Part shown: positions 51,360-62,725 of the stretch, one piece after another
How positions within the stretch are numbered: the stretch's first letter is position 1
Layout of the letters: every line of letters starts with the position of its first letter
Assembly (NCBI GenBank): GCA_026874595.1
Contig: CM049309.1
Span: forward strand, 40,503,079 to 40,567,078
Origin: Sipunculus nudus
Lineage: Eukaryota; Annelida; Sipuncula; Golfingiida; Sipunculidae
Length of the DNA stretch: 64,000 nt
Direction: 5' to 3'
The notes under the pieces: generated by a model
Seen by the model: only the letters and a program-made list of their open reading frames with translations
What the model was told of the DNA's origin: nothing
The model's database searches: none
Translations under genes and position numbers: made by a program

Positions 51360-54300
51360 CTGTAATAATACATAGAGACGAGTGTAATAAGTGTAAATGA
51401 TGCTGCCAACCACACTGTAATAATACATAGAGACGAGTGTAATAAGTGTAAATGATGCTGCCAACCACACTGTAATAATACATAGAGACGAGTGTAATAA
51501 GTGTAAATGATGCTGCCAACCACACTGTAATAATACATAGAGACGAGTGTAATAAGTGTAAATGATGCTGCCAACCACACTGTAATAATACATACAGAAA
51601 CGTGTAGTCAGTGTAAATGATGCTTCCAACCACACTGTTATAATACATACAGAAACGTCTTATAAGTGTAAATGATGCTGCCAACCACATTGTAATAATA
51701 CATACAGAAACATGGCTTTCAATATAAGGTTTTTTTTATAACTTTTAACTTACCCATGTTTTATAAACCATCATAGTTGAATAAGACTGTATTTAACATT
51801 GTATTATTCATTAACCTTACATTAAGATTAATGTTTGAAATTTTAAGGTTAAGATACTTTATATTAACACTAAAGTTGGATATTATATATAGCAGACACT
51901 TTATGATGCCCCCTATGTTTTATGCTATCAAATAATAAATTTTGTTGTAATACTTCACAACATTACATCCAGGTTTGTTTTACTTTTTTAAATTATAATG
52001 TAATTTCATATTTCACTTACTAAACATCATAAAGCTGTATTGTAACCTAAGTTTGTCATGAATATTCATTCTCCTAGGCTTGTAAATACAGCTCACAAGC
52101 TTTATTTAAATATATATCATTACATTATAAATTTTCATTACCTATAACTTACCTCACATTTAGACCAATAAAATTAACCCAGGAAAATATGTAGTCTCCC
52201 CCAATGACCATGCCAATATATGTCACCAACAGGTTCTACAACAATGTTCAGCACACAGATTGGTTAAGACAGAGTCATGCGACAAATCTGACAAAATGAA
52301 ACATGGCTGAATTAGAAAGAGAAAAAAAATCTCTTAGCAAGGCATCAATCTATTAGGGACATCTTATAATATTAATCTGATAAAAGTAACATGTCCTACA
52401 TATAATTAAAATAAAATGTATCAAAACACTGGGCTCACTATAAATAAATGGAATATTTTATTTGATCACATATACAATTAAATTTTTTAGTATATGCTTC
52501 TCTTGTATTTGCTCTGGCAAGATAATTCTTTATATGTTGTCCAGATGGAGCCACCATCCATATAATGGATAAAGCTTTCCTTTATCTTACTAGATTCACA
52601 ATATCAACATATATATTTCCTTATACTGTGACTGTCATTTTATTAGCGAGGGTTTTAATTTCATGATAATCACAAAAGGTAAATTATCATGAAAAATAGA
52701 ACCTTCATTAATAAGAGGCCCATTCATAAAAAAAAACAAGTTAAAAATTAAAAAAGATTATTATTAATAATAGTAACAAATCTTGTATGTTTACTGAAAA
52801 TTAAAGAGTGTTATTATACCCTAGATTTAATATTTGTCTGTGTGTGCTTTGTTACGGGGTGATATAAAAGCGGACCGAACTGTCTCGCCAGTGAAGCTTG
52901 CTTTGCTAGCATAGCAGTTGGTTCACGGACTTGTACTCCACCGACCTGGGTTCGAATCCGGGATTGGCCCAAGATTTTTCCCCTCAACAATTTGCCTTTG
53001 TAACAAAATGGGGTCTCATCTAACGTGACAGTTAACTTTGTGGCCCAGGGAATAAGCTCATCAAAATGTGACTCCTGAGGAAAATTAGTCTTGTTCTGAT
53101 AGCAGAACACTCTTAAGAGGGGGTGGGTTACGAGTGACATAAAAGCGGACCGAACTGTCTCGCTAGTGAAGCTTGCTTTGCTAGCGAAGCGGTTGGTTCT
53201 CCGGACTTGTGCGCCACTGACCTGGGTTCGAAACCGGGATCAGCCCAGGATTTTTCCCCTCAACAATTTGCCTTCATAACAAATGGGGGCTCGTCTAACG
53301 TGACGGTTAACTTTGTGGCCCAGATAAGCTCACCAAAGTGTGACTCCTGGGATAATTAGTCTTGTTCTGATAGCAGAATGCTCTCAAGAGGGGGTGTGTT
53401 ACGGGGTGACATAAAAGCGGACCGAACTGTCTCACTAGTGAAGCTTTCTTTGCTAGCGAAGCAGTTGGTTCGCCAAACTTGTGCGCCACCGACCTGGGTT
53501 CGAAACCGGGATCCGCCCAGGATTTTTCCCCTCAACAATTAGCCTTCATAACAAATGGGGGCTCGTCAAACGTGACGGTTAACTTTGTGGCCCAGATAAG
53601 CTCACCAAAGTGTGACTCCTGGGATAATTAGTCTTGTTCTGATAGCAGAACGCTCTCAAGAGGGGGTGTGTTACGGGGTGACATAAAAGCGGACTGAACT
53701 GTCTCACTAGTGAAGCTTTCTTTGCTAGCGAAGCAGTTGGTTCGCCAGACTTGTGCACCACCGACCTCGGTTCAACTCCCGGATCCGCCCAGGATTTTTC
53801 CCCTCAACAATTTGCCTTTGTAACAGCTTGTGTCAGTGTGTGTGTCTGTGTGTGAGTACAGCCTCACCTTAAGGACCCCCACAATGGTAGTGGTCAGGGC
53901 AGCGTTAAAAATAATACTAAGGATAACAAAGGATGTATTTGTCTATTTGTGCTTGTGTCTGTGTGTGCTTGTGCCTGTGAGTGCAGCCTCACCTTAAGGA
54001 CCCCTACAATGGTAGTGGTCAGGGCTGAGTTATAATGAGTACACAGGACAATGGAGTACATGAGGACAAAGCCCATCACACAAGACAGACAGAAATAAAC
54101 CAGGAAGGCTGGGTTCATCCACTCTTTGAAGGCAAGTGACTGTAAGCAGAAGCAGAATCAATGACAACATATAATTAGCACACAGGTGTTCTAAATTTAA
54201 GATTACATTAAATGTCATTATATTGACTTTTGATGGTTGGGACTGATGACACTGTTCATGTTTAACAATTTTTTATTGAAGTGATATGTATTTAGAAGGT

Positions 54301-57300
54301 TGGTAAAAAAAAAAAGAATCTATATAGAATCATTGGTTATAAAATCCAATGAGTGAATTATAATGAAACTGTAACCAAATCCTTCTTCATGATGGTTATC
54401 ATAATACATGAACTAAGTTTGATCACATCATGTTTATTCTTGAAAACAAGTAAAACAGAACAAGTGATACTTTATATAGAGAAATTTTTTAATATTGTGC
54501 AGCATAACAGTTAAGGAAGAATGAGATGACCTGACTCTCCCAACAAAAAGGAGATGAACAAAGTCTAATGTACACCATGAGAATATGTGATTAAATGTAT
54601 AGTAAAGGCCTAAACATACCTTGTCAATATCTCCAGAGACAAGAGCTAAAACTGTTGCAGGAATCAACATGAAGAGACTGTTGTAGAAGAGAAGTCCATA
54701 TTTTCCAAGTTCCTAGGAAATGAGAATATTACATCAAATTCAAAGTACATAAGGCATGTTCTCAGGCCTTTTTTTTTTAAATAAGCATGGGTGGGCGATT
54801 TTTTTTTTTTACCTTTTTTTTAGTATATTTCGATAAAAATGTCATTTGATCAGGGGAAGGCATGAAAATAACAGAATTTTTTTGCTAAACAGGTAAAAGC
54901 ACTACATAACAAAGGAAATCTTATCAAACTGTTTTATTTTCTTGAAAGAAATGTCGCAGGGGCTGATGGTCAAAATTGGTAATTTCTAATGAAAATAAAC
55001 ATTTTTGATGCAGAAGATTAAAATTGACGTGCACAGTGCCTGAGAATCATACCTTTTATTTTTTTGGACTAATAATAACCCAGACTTTTAGAAAGCACTT
55101 GATATATTCAGGGTTTGACACAGGTCAACTGGACTTCTTTAACTTAAATGATCAGTAGTCTATTATATTTTTATTATCATATCATAAAAGGTTTTCTGAC
55201 AGAATGGTGTTGACTGTAAAATTATACAGGAAATCAAACAGAAGAAATACTAAATACTCAGCAGAAATTGTTAAAGAGCTGATCCATTTGTCATAACAGA
55301 AGTGTCTTATCAATAAACCATACAAAAACAGATTGTTTGAATTATCTAATTAAGTTTTGTTACATTCTGACTGAAGAGGAAGAAGTTATGAAGAAGAAAA
55401 CTTATTACAGATAAATATCCAATTGTTTTCTTAAAGTTTTCTTTCTAATGTTCTGCTTAAAAGAATGATTGACATAACAGTTCAACATCCAATATTCTGC
55501 AACATGAATAAGATTACAAATTTACCCATACAATGTTTTTCACCATACCTCAGATTCTATTTTCTACACTGACAAATTAATAAATTTGTATTGTATTTAC
55601 CCATAAAAAAGTTTTACCTCTGATACCATAGACATGTACATAATTATAAACCTGAACTTCAAAATACATCCTGAATAGATTATAAATCAATAAAATGTAT
55701 GCATTTATATATTGATATACCCATATAGAGGTATCTACCTTAGACAATTCTGGTAGTGTGAATTTCTTCATACTTTAGATTCTGAATGCCAAATCATGAA
55801 AATTTATCTATTTATCCAGATTATGATTTCAACCTGAGAATCTTTTGGCAGGAGAAGTTTCAGCTTACCTTGGATTCTAATTTCTTTTTGGTATAGACGC
55901 CATTGGCAGCTGTACACACATCATTCAAAAGTATAAACACATAACCTGTTAAGTCAAATGCCAGATCAGCACTGTGAAAGGAGAACAAAATATGATTAAA
56001 TGTCAAATTGGCCTTAATCTATAAAAATATTATGATCAAATGTCTAACTGGCCTTAATCTATAAATATAATGATCAAATGTCAAACTGGCCTTGATCTAT
56101 GAATATTATGATCAAATGTCAAACTGGCCTTGATCTATGAATATTATGATCAAATGTCAAACTGGCCTTGATCTATGAATATTATGATCAAATGTCAAAC
56201 TGGCCTTGATCTATGAATATTTTAATCAAATGTCAAACTGGCCTTGATCTATGAATATTTTAATCAAATGTCAAACTGGCCTTGATCTATGAATATTTTA
56301 ATCAAATGTCAAACTGGCCTTGATCTATGAATATTTTAATCAAATGTCAAACTGGCCTTGATCTATGAATATTTTAATCAAATGTCAAACTGGCCTTGAT
56401 CTATGAATATTTTAATCAAATGTCAAACTGGCCCTGATCTATGAATATTTTAATCAAATGTCAAACTGGCCCTGATCTATGAATATTTTAATCAAATGTC
56501 AAACTGGCCTTGATCTATGAATATTTTAATCAAATGTCAAACTGGCCCTGATCTATGAATATTTTAATCAAATGTCAAACTGGCCTTGATCTATGAATAT
56601 TTTAATCAAATGTCAAACTGGCCCTGATCTATGAATATTTTAATCAAATGTCAAACTGGCCTTGATCTATGAATATTTTAATCAAATGTCAAACTGGCCT
56701 TGATCTATAAATATTATGATCAAATGTCAAACTTGCCTTGATCTATAAATATTAGTATAAAACTTGGTCACAGGAATAAGGTAGAACATGACAATGTAAT
56801 AAAATGTTGCACATTTTATGAGGGCGTAAATAATGAATTTAATTTCCTATTTCTGTGTAGCCTCATTAACAGAGACTGATGATAATATATACAACACAAA
56901 AAAGTATATTAAGTGAACAGTGCATAAAATAACATGAAGATTAATATCTTCTATATTTAAAATAACAATTATTATTTATGCATTTCCATCAAAGTAGCTT
57001 CAGCTTTTTCAGCAGCAAGTTTAGTGTCATATATGCAATTTTTGCATGGATCATAAAAAGTTCACTGGCATAACACATAATATCTTCTCACATACCTTCC
57101 AGCAACAACTGCCCCAAAGATCATAAGGAAAATACAGAACTTAGTTCGGCGTGAAGCCTGCACACTGAAAGAATAAGGACATATTTTACACAGTAAAACG
57201 AATACACAACTACAACCTGTGCTGTGATAAAGTATATTTTATAATAAATAATGACAAAATATAGTATGCTGACAACTCGGATAATTATATATTTACTTAT

Positions 57301-60300
57301 ACCTATGGGTCTCCCTATGGTCAGCTTGCAAGTCTGAATTATATCTATAATATTATATTTAATGTACTGGCATGAAAGTTACATTTGTTATCTTAACAAT
57401 TTGACAAAATGAAGCATAAATAGGCTGGCAATAGAGAAATGTTTTTCCAAGTTATTGTATGCTTGAGATGATTTGCATTGCTATCTTTATTAGAAATACC
57501 AAATGCAATACTAGGAAATGGTTAAAGACACCCAGGTCTCACGTAATCGTGAATTATTCAAGCTATATATCATGATTAGTATTAATTTTATTTCCTTACC
57601 CGAGGACATATGACTCAGCTATCATCGTAAAAAGTATTGAAAATCTCCTGAGCACTGTAAACATGGGCAAACTGCAGAAATAAAATACAAAAGATGATTA
57701 GTAAAAATAAACTGAACAAAACCTGTTTAATATTTCTAATCATGTTTTTTCTTACTTTGGTAGTAAGTATTAAAAGACATACATGGGTGAATATATACGA
57801 TTATCTGATTTGATGGAAAAACATTATAACTCTTTACTTTTGGGCCATTAATGTAATAACCAGTTAAGCATGAAATAACAAGATTTATATTTGATAATAC
57901 CAGAGAGAATATAAAATGTTACAGGTCATTCTCTATCGAAAGTATAGTCAATTCATTCTAGATTTAAAGTTATGGGACTTTATAAAACATTGACATTTAG
58001 CTCCACAGTCAAATATACTGACAGTCCATAATAAAATAATTACTCTCAGTCTCTGTATAACACTCAGCATATTTTGTATTTTAAAAGTGCGAAACTCAAA
58101 CAATAAAATGTTGTTTAGTCAGTTATGTGAATTTAATATAATGAAGTCTTTCAGTTTTCTTTCAGTTACTTCAACTAGTTTTTTTTGGAACAAAAAAAAT
58201 CTCTTTCATTTTGTTCTACTGCCCAGTAAGATATAGGTTTCTTCGTGAAGAAACATAACCTGATTAATTCCACACCTAAAGCTAAAAATACCCCATCATT
58301 GTACTTACTTGAGTTTCTTTGTTCCTCCAAGACCAAACAGCAGGTTACCAATATATATCAAAGGTAGTGGAAACACCTGGAAAAGTGAACAAAGCTCACT
58401 CTGATAAAATGATGTACTACAGAAAATAAATACAGTGAAACCTCGTTGTGTCAAAGTCAAAGGGACACTCAGAAAACTTTGACACATCCGAGGTTCGACA
58501 CAAGCGGGTTTTATTTGGTTATAATTTAACTAGAGTTGTCCAGAATATCAAGTCTGTAACTTTGACATAAGCAGGGTGTTCGACTTAAGCGAGTTCTACA
58601 TAAAGAGGTTTCACTGTAAAATGTAGTCTATATATTATAAATGATTTCTATTCAACCTGGACTGGTTATCATTAATCAGAGATAAGGCAAAAAAACGTAT
58701 GGTTCTCAGGAACTTTTTTAGAAATCAGTGCGGGTTGGCAATTTGTTTTTACCTTTTTTTTGTATTTTTAGATAAAAATGTCATATGACCAGGGAAAAGC
58801 ATGATAATAACAGAATTTTTTTGCTAAAAAGGTAAAAGCACTACATAACAAAGGAAATTTCTATCAAAATTGTATTATTTTATCTTCTTTAAAAATGAAA
58901 ATCAAAATCAAAATTTTTTTTATGCAGAGGGTTTAAATTGACGCAGACAGTGCCTGAGAACCATACGGTTTACCTTATCTTATTTTACTGGCCTTAAAGA
59001 TATATTTTTATAAATTATGATTTATTATTAATGAGCAGTAGATCAGTAAAAAGTGAAATCTACACAATCCATAATACACAATATCATAATGTTCCATTCA
59101 CTCATTTCTGAGATATTCCATTTCATTAGAAAGTGCTTTGGGTTTCACCATTTTGTCTTCAAGGTACTTGTGGAAACTCAAGGAAACACCATTCTCTTTT
59201 GACTAACACCTTGACCTACTCCAATGTAATCAATTACATTCTGAGAGTCAAAGAAAGTGGTAGCTGACTAGCTGTGCAGGGTGAACTTTAATCTCAATCA
59301 TACAGAGAGTGATGTGTGAAACTGCCCCTTAGATATATTTGAGCTGGGTCTAATTTGTCTTAAAATACCCTGGTAAAATCAAAATGTCAGAACTGTGTTG
59401 TATCCATAAGATACAAAATCATTCCCTTTTCATCATGTTTCAGCAACTTGTGGTTTTGTATCTAGAATCTGGATATCAGAATATTTTAACCCAGTAATAA
59501 ATACATTTGATTACCTGATTAACAAACAGTGGATATCTTCCACATTCTCCTAGTACAGCTTAATCAGATGTAGAAATAAATGTTTTAAATATTTATTCGG
59601 AGGTTATTATGTTCGGAGCTGTAGGCCCTGTGGCAATTTTTCCTGAATAAACTGCTGTTGTGTTTCCTTTTCTGTATTTATTTTATGGAATAAAGTCCTG
59701 TCAGAGCCATGATTACCGGTAATAATCATATCAATAATCATACCTTATGCAATAAGTGAGCTATTTATAAAATGTGTGCCAGTCCTGCTTATGCAGATAT
59801 GTCACTATTGTTATTTGTTAAATGTGCCATGGCAAAAAAAACTCTGTATAAACATAACCTGTATTTAATGGAGTAAATAAGAGCAACAGCTCACCTTTTG
59901 GAATGTATCTCTGGACAGGTTAGGATATGAGATAATGCCTACAGTTTTCCCAACAAACAACACAAAGACAGTCATAAATATCTGCAAGAAACAAAGGAGG
60001 AAAAATATGTACGTGATTTTAAATTTAACAAATGTGATTCTGAATAGTTTAATTCCAACTATTTCCAACTTCCTAAGAAATGGTTTTTACTTAAAATCCT
60101 GTAGACTAATTTTTACCTTTTAACTTTAATATTAAAAATTATTATATTTTGTTTAATCACTGATGCCCAATTGAACTAAAAATACATTTAAGAATAAGTT
60201 CATATGGAGTATGTAAAAATAAGTTTACATGTACATGATGCAATTATCTGATGATTATCACTTAACAAATAAATTTTTGCTTTATTAACATTGGGTTCTA

Positions 60301-60484
60301 AAATTTTAAATGGGACAGTATGTAGTTTTCCAGCAAAAGAAATTATTATTTCACCTGTAACTGATCATGATTACTTTTATCTTTATTATGGCTGACACAT
60401 CTGAACTTATTATGATATTAGTAAGTCTTAAAGTGGTAAAAGGATCTCACCTGTCCCAGAGCTAAAAACTGATATGATGGGAAT
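51155..60484 (-). CDS. SLC35D: SLC35D-type nucleotide-sugar transporter, ten exons, 5' end missing
   Basis: Ten exons with consensus GT-AG boundaries splice in frame into 319 codons plus TAA. The product matches the SLC35D family (human SLC35D1/D2, fly frc, worm sqv-7), antiporters that bring UDP-glucuronate, UDP-GalNAc or UDP-GlcNAc into the Golgi/ER lumen for proteoglycan and glycan synthesis. Recognisable in order: [135 protein letters not shown] and [13 protein letters not shown]. The family has ten membrane segments; most are covered. The hydrophilic C-terminal tail ([15 protein letters not shown] and on) should be cytosolic. The first exon or exons, with the N-terminus and first membrane segment, were not found before 64000. 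D1 versus D2/D3 cannot be decided here. Confidence 0.96.
51327..51713 (-). repeat. 55-bp tandem array of splice acceptor plus exon start, about 7 copies
   Basis: The block CCAACCACACTGT-like recurs at 51351, 51406, 51461, 51516, 51571, 51626 and 51681, exactly 55 bases apart. In gene sense each copy holds GTGGTTGGCAGCATCATTTA (the start of the last exon) and then CTCTATGTATTATTACAG (the acceptor). The five right-hand spacer segments differ little; the two outermost copies carry a distinct variant (ACATACAGAAAC). Confidence 0.95.
52153..52235 (-). CDS. SLC35D: transporter exon: NLLVTYIGM to NFIGLNV
   Basis: 83 bases. Acceptor TGTTGTAG and donor GTAAGT. Contains GGDYIFSW, a family signature. 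Confidence 0.96.
52851..53825 (+). repeat. tandem tRNA-derived SINE-like units, about 272 bp, 3.6 copies
   Basis: Units start GTTACGGGGTG (or a variant) at 52851, 53127, 53398 and 53670. Each contains an A-box-like TAGCGAAGCGGTTGG and, 43 bases on, a B box GGTTCGAAACC (53225-53235 in unit 2), the spacing of a pol III tRNA promoter. The acceptor stem of a working tRNA is missing, so these are tRNA-derived repeats, oriented opposite to the host gene within its intron. Confidence 0.75.
53868..53916 (-). pseudogene. partial duplicate of a transporter exon
   Basis: The minus strand reads [13 protein letters not shown] followed by GTGAGG, nearly the same as the end of the 53993-54139 exon including its donor. 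An acceptor-like CCTTAG precedes it, but splicing from the phase-0 upstream exon would hit TAA at once. The duplication covers about 95 bp with a 118-bp offset. It is most likely a non-functional exon fragment. Confidence 0.8.
53993..54139 (-). CDS. SLC35D: transporter exon: SLAFKEW to TTTIVGVLK
   Basis: 147 bases, 49 codons, phase 0. Acceptor TGCTTACAG and donor GTGAGG. Contains the conserved [21 protein letters not shown] core. Part of its 3' half is duplicated just downstream (53868-53910). Confidence 0.97.
54620..54712 (-). CDS. SLC35D: transporter exon: [12 protein letters not shown] to DIDK
   Basis: 93 bases, 31 codons, phase 0. Acceptor TTTCCTAG and donor [16 protein letters not shown] is a family motif. 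Confidence 0.97.
54749..55071. mobile_element. MITE, copy 2 of 3
   Basis: Begins AAGGCATGTTCTCAGG and ends CCTGAGAATCATACC. The interior includes AATAACAGAATTTTTTTGCT and GGTAAAAGCACTACATAAC, shared with the copy at 58.7 kb. It lies in a transporter intron. Confidence 0.85.
55869..55971 (-). CDS. SLC35D: transporter exon: [12 protein letters not shown] to LESK
   Basis: 103 bases. Acceptor TTTCACAG and donor GTAAGC. Closely matches the family's SSDLAFDLxGY and TAANGxY motifs. Confidence 0.97.
55991..56757. repeat. 38-bp minisatellite, about 20 copies
   Basis: The unit contains ATCAAATGTCAAACTGGCCT then TGATCTATGAATATTTTA. Copies at both edges end ATTATG, while the middle block ends ATTTTA and alternates GGCCTTG with GGCCCTG. 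It fills the intron right after the 55869-55971 exon's acceptor region. Confidence 0.95.
56758..57095 (-). other. intron remainder
   Basis: AT-rich intron DNA between the minisatellite and the next exon. Nothing further seen. Confidence 0.6.
57096..57164 (-). CDS. SLC35D: transporter exon: membrane segment [12 protein letters not shown]
   Basis: 69 bases. Acceptor TCTTTCAG and donor GTATGTGAG. The final AG joins T of the next exon to make Ser. Confidence 0.93.
57600..57671 (-). CDS. SLC35D: transporter exon: [15 protein letters not shown]
   Basis: 72 bases. Acceptor TTTCTGCAG and donor GTAAGG. The [10 protein letters not shown] block is nearly identical to human SLC35D1. Confidence 0.96.
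58309..58376 (-). CDS. SLC35D: transporter exon: [11 protein letters not shown] to TKKL
   Basis: 68 bases. Acceptor TTTTCCAG, donor GTAAGTAC. It ends two bases into the Asn codon of the conserved TKKLN. Confidence 0.95.
58431..58618. mobile_element. Tigger-like MITE, 184 bp with TA flanks
   Basis: The left end CAGTGAAACCTCGTTGTGTC and the right end, complement CAGTGAAACCTCTTTATGTA, are inverted repeats with TA on both outer sides, as for Tc1/mariner-type insertion. No coding capacity. It lies in a transporter intron. Confidence 0.85.
58680..58980. mobile_element. MITE, copy 3 of 3
   Basis: Outer ends AGATAAGG and CCTTATCT are mirror images, with CGTATGGTTCTCAGG and CCTGAGAACCATACGG just inside. 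The interior matches the 54.7-kb copy closely. Confidence 0.88.
59895..59981 (-). CDS. SLC35D: transporter exon: [12 protein letters not shown] to FQK
   Basis: 87 bases, 29 codons, phase 0 at both ends. Acceptor TTCTTGCAG and donor GTGAGC. Encodes a membrane segment and the loop SYPNLSRD. Confidence 0.93.
60451..60484 (-). CDS. SLC35D: transporter exon: [11 protein letters not shown]
   Basis: A 34-base exon between TTTCCAG and GTGAGA. It needs two bases from the previous exon (probably giving the Arg of the family's Y-R-F-P-S). It is the first exon visible in the window. Confidence 0.88.
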
Positions 60485-60869
60485 CTGGAAAGAAAAAGAA
60501 CCTTTGTGAAATGTAGGTCCACATGTCAATGAGTAATGATATATGCAATTTTCACCAAAATTAGATTTATAGATGGACTCTATGCAAAAATTACTGTAGG
60601 TGGCTTATTTCAATGGTTGGTTACTGTTAAACTAGTACTATCTACCTGTGCAGGCAGTGCCTACTTGACATTGGATTATACTGAGTAGTGCCTACAACAT
60701 TGTTCTTCAGGACTCAGCCTTCAATGTCAGGTCCCACAACTACAAGCATTTACTTGAGGGCACATGAAAACTTAAACAGAACCACAGTGACAGGTGGAGA
60801 CATCTGCAGGCAAACATAAAAACTAAAACACATTGAGAAATAGGAAGATATGGGGTACTATGGTATTAG

Positions 60870-61020
60870 GTAATAAGTATTAGTAATAGTAATAGACTAT
60901 TACAGCTTTTTTCATGTGATAGTAATAGAATTAGTAACAGACTCAAAAATTTGAGCTGTAGTAGTAATAGTAATAGAAACAGAAGGCAAAGTAACAGAGT
61001 AATACATATTACTTTCTATT
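60870..61020. repeat. TAATAG-type hexanucleotide repeat
   Basis: Degenerate AGTAATAGTAATAG runs. A long apparent hydrophobic ORF on the other strand of the sister locus is an artefact of this repeat. Confidence 0.8.
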
Positions 61021-62589
61021 ACTTCCTCTGACCTACACGGTCATGAAGCATATCAGCAAATAATACTGAACAGACTCTGTCCTGTCAAGTGACTGCCCAA
61101 GATGTGCCTATGGTTAAGGCAAGCACTGGCCAGCTGTTATATAGGTGCATGGTGACCACTGGTGCTAATTACATAAGAGTACTGGACAGAGCAGGTCTCA
61201 GCCAAATAAGCTCCCTAGCACCATCTCACTTGTGATTACTTAAACATGGATAAACAGGCATGTATGCTGTTCAGAGACAGATAAATTGTTGATTATTATT
61301 GTGATATGTACATCTTAACTCACAACAATGAATCCCTATGCATATTCTGAAATGCACCTAGACTTCTTTTCACCAGCTAGTAAGCATCTAATGATGCAGA
61401 TTGCAATGGCACACACACACACAAAATTATAATATTGAACCAGATACAGAGCAGACCAATAGTGTTCATAAGCTAATGGTGTTTTAACTACCTAAAAAGT
61501 ATATATAAAGTTATACAATTTGTTTAAAATAAACAAATTAAAAATTTCAATCTTTTCATTTTATAAAGGAAACATGTATATATATTCTTTTAAAATCATT
61601 CTTTTATTCTAAATACTTTTCTGTTATTTTACAGTACTAATTTTGCAGACCTCTTTTCAGCATCTTTTATTTTGTTAATTTATATTTTGAAAATTTAATG
61701 AACTTTTTTCACAATATTATTATGCTGGTTTTGACGCAGGAAATTTGGATATTGACACACTAAGAACATTTCTCACATATGAAGAATGGGAAATGATAAA
61801 AGAGATTACTGCAGTGAAAAAGGACATGCCTGAGGAAAACAGGCCATGCATGCTACCAATATTGTAAAGTTTACCACCTCTTTGTCCACACACAAGATGT
61901 CCATTGCAATAGAATAAAATATGGCATCATATCCAAATGAAAATATACACTCGAAAGTTAAGGTATTCCTGTCTCCAGTTTGGTTCTGTCCAAAATGTTG
62001 ATGTAAACAGTATTTTTATTGAATATATCAATGCGGATTGGGTAACAGGGTATAGCCCTATATTAATTCATCACAAAAGCGGCACCCATGGGAAATACTG
62101 TGAAGATGAGAAGTTAGCAATAAAACCTGAACTTCATTATGTAATATATTACACTTAAGAATATGCAAGGAATGACCTTTAAGTGCTATATTTTATGTAA
62201 TACTGATATGGTATAATAAATGCTTCCATATAAAGCATGCTAACCCTGAATGATCAGATAAGATAGAGTACATTATTAGTCCATTTGCAAGGAAATGGCA
62301 TTGTCTTGTAATTTATATAAATAGTGTACATTAACATATCAAATAAATTAATGTATTGGAAACATTGATCACTCAGGTTTCAGTATATAAATGAACAGAA
62401 TTAAAGATGCTGAATTAATAATGATCCCCAGTATCATAAGGGGTTCTGTTAAAGACACAGTTTAATTTTAAGAATATATGAAAATTGTATAACTCAGTGT
62501 TATTGGTGCTTGTAATATTAGTTTATACTTGGGGATTTTAGAATCAGATTATTGCATTGTTAACTGTGCAAGGTCTGGAATCCTCCAAT

Positions 62590-62725
62590 CAGAATACGTA
62601 ATAGAAATAGTAATACATACCCAAGTAAAAGTGACAGTATTATTAATAGATGGGAAAATGTGGTAATAGTAATATCAGAAATGGAAAATAATAGTATAAG
62701 TAATAGTAATAGAACAACTGTAATA
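62590..62725. repeat. TAATAG-type hexanucleotide repeat, second locus
   Basis: Same motif as at 60.9 kb, with the neighbouring direct repeat on the right here and on the left there. Confidence 0.8.

Noticed and set aside
51235-51690. 151- and 126-codon ORFs beside the transporter's last exon
   Set aside because: They are the other two frames of the 55-bp array, not separate genes.
53182-53240. functional tRNA genes
   Set aside because: A and B boxes are present, but the 5' and 3' flanks do not pair as an acceptor stem.
52814-53761. minus-strand ORFs of 60-108 codons
   Set aside because: They lie on the antisense strand of the tRNA-derived tandem units and repeat from unit to unit.
55991-56757. 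CRISPR-like regular array
   Set aside because: Units are contiguous with no unique spacers, inside an animal intron; it is a minisatellite.
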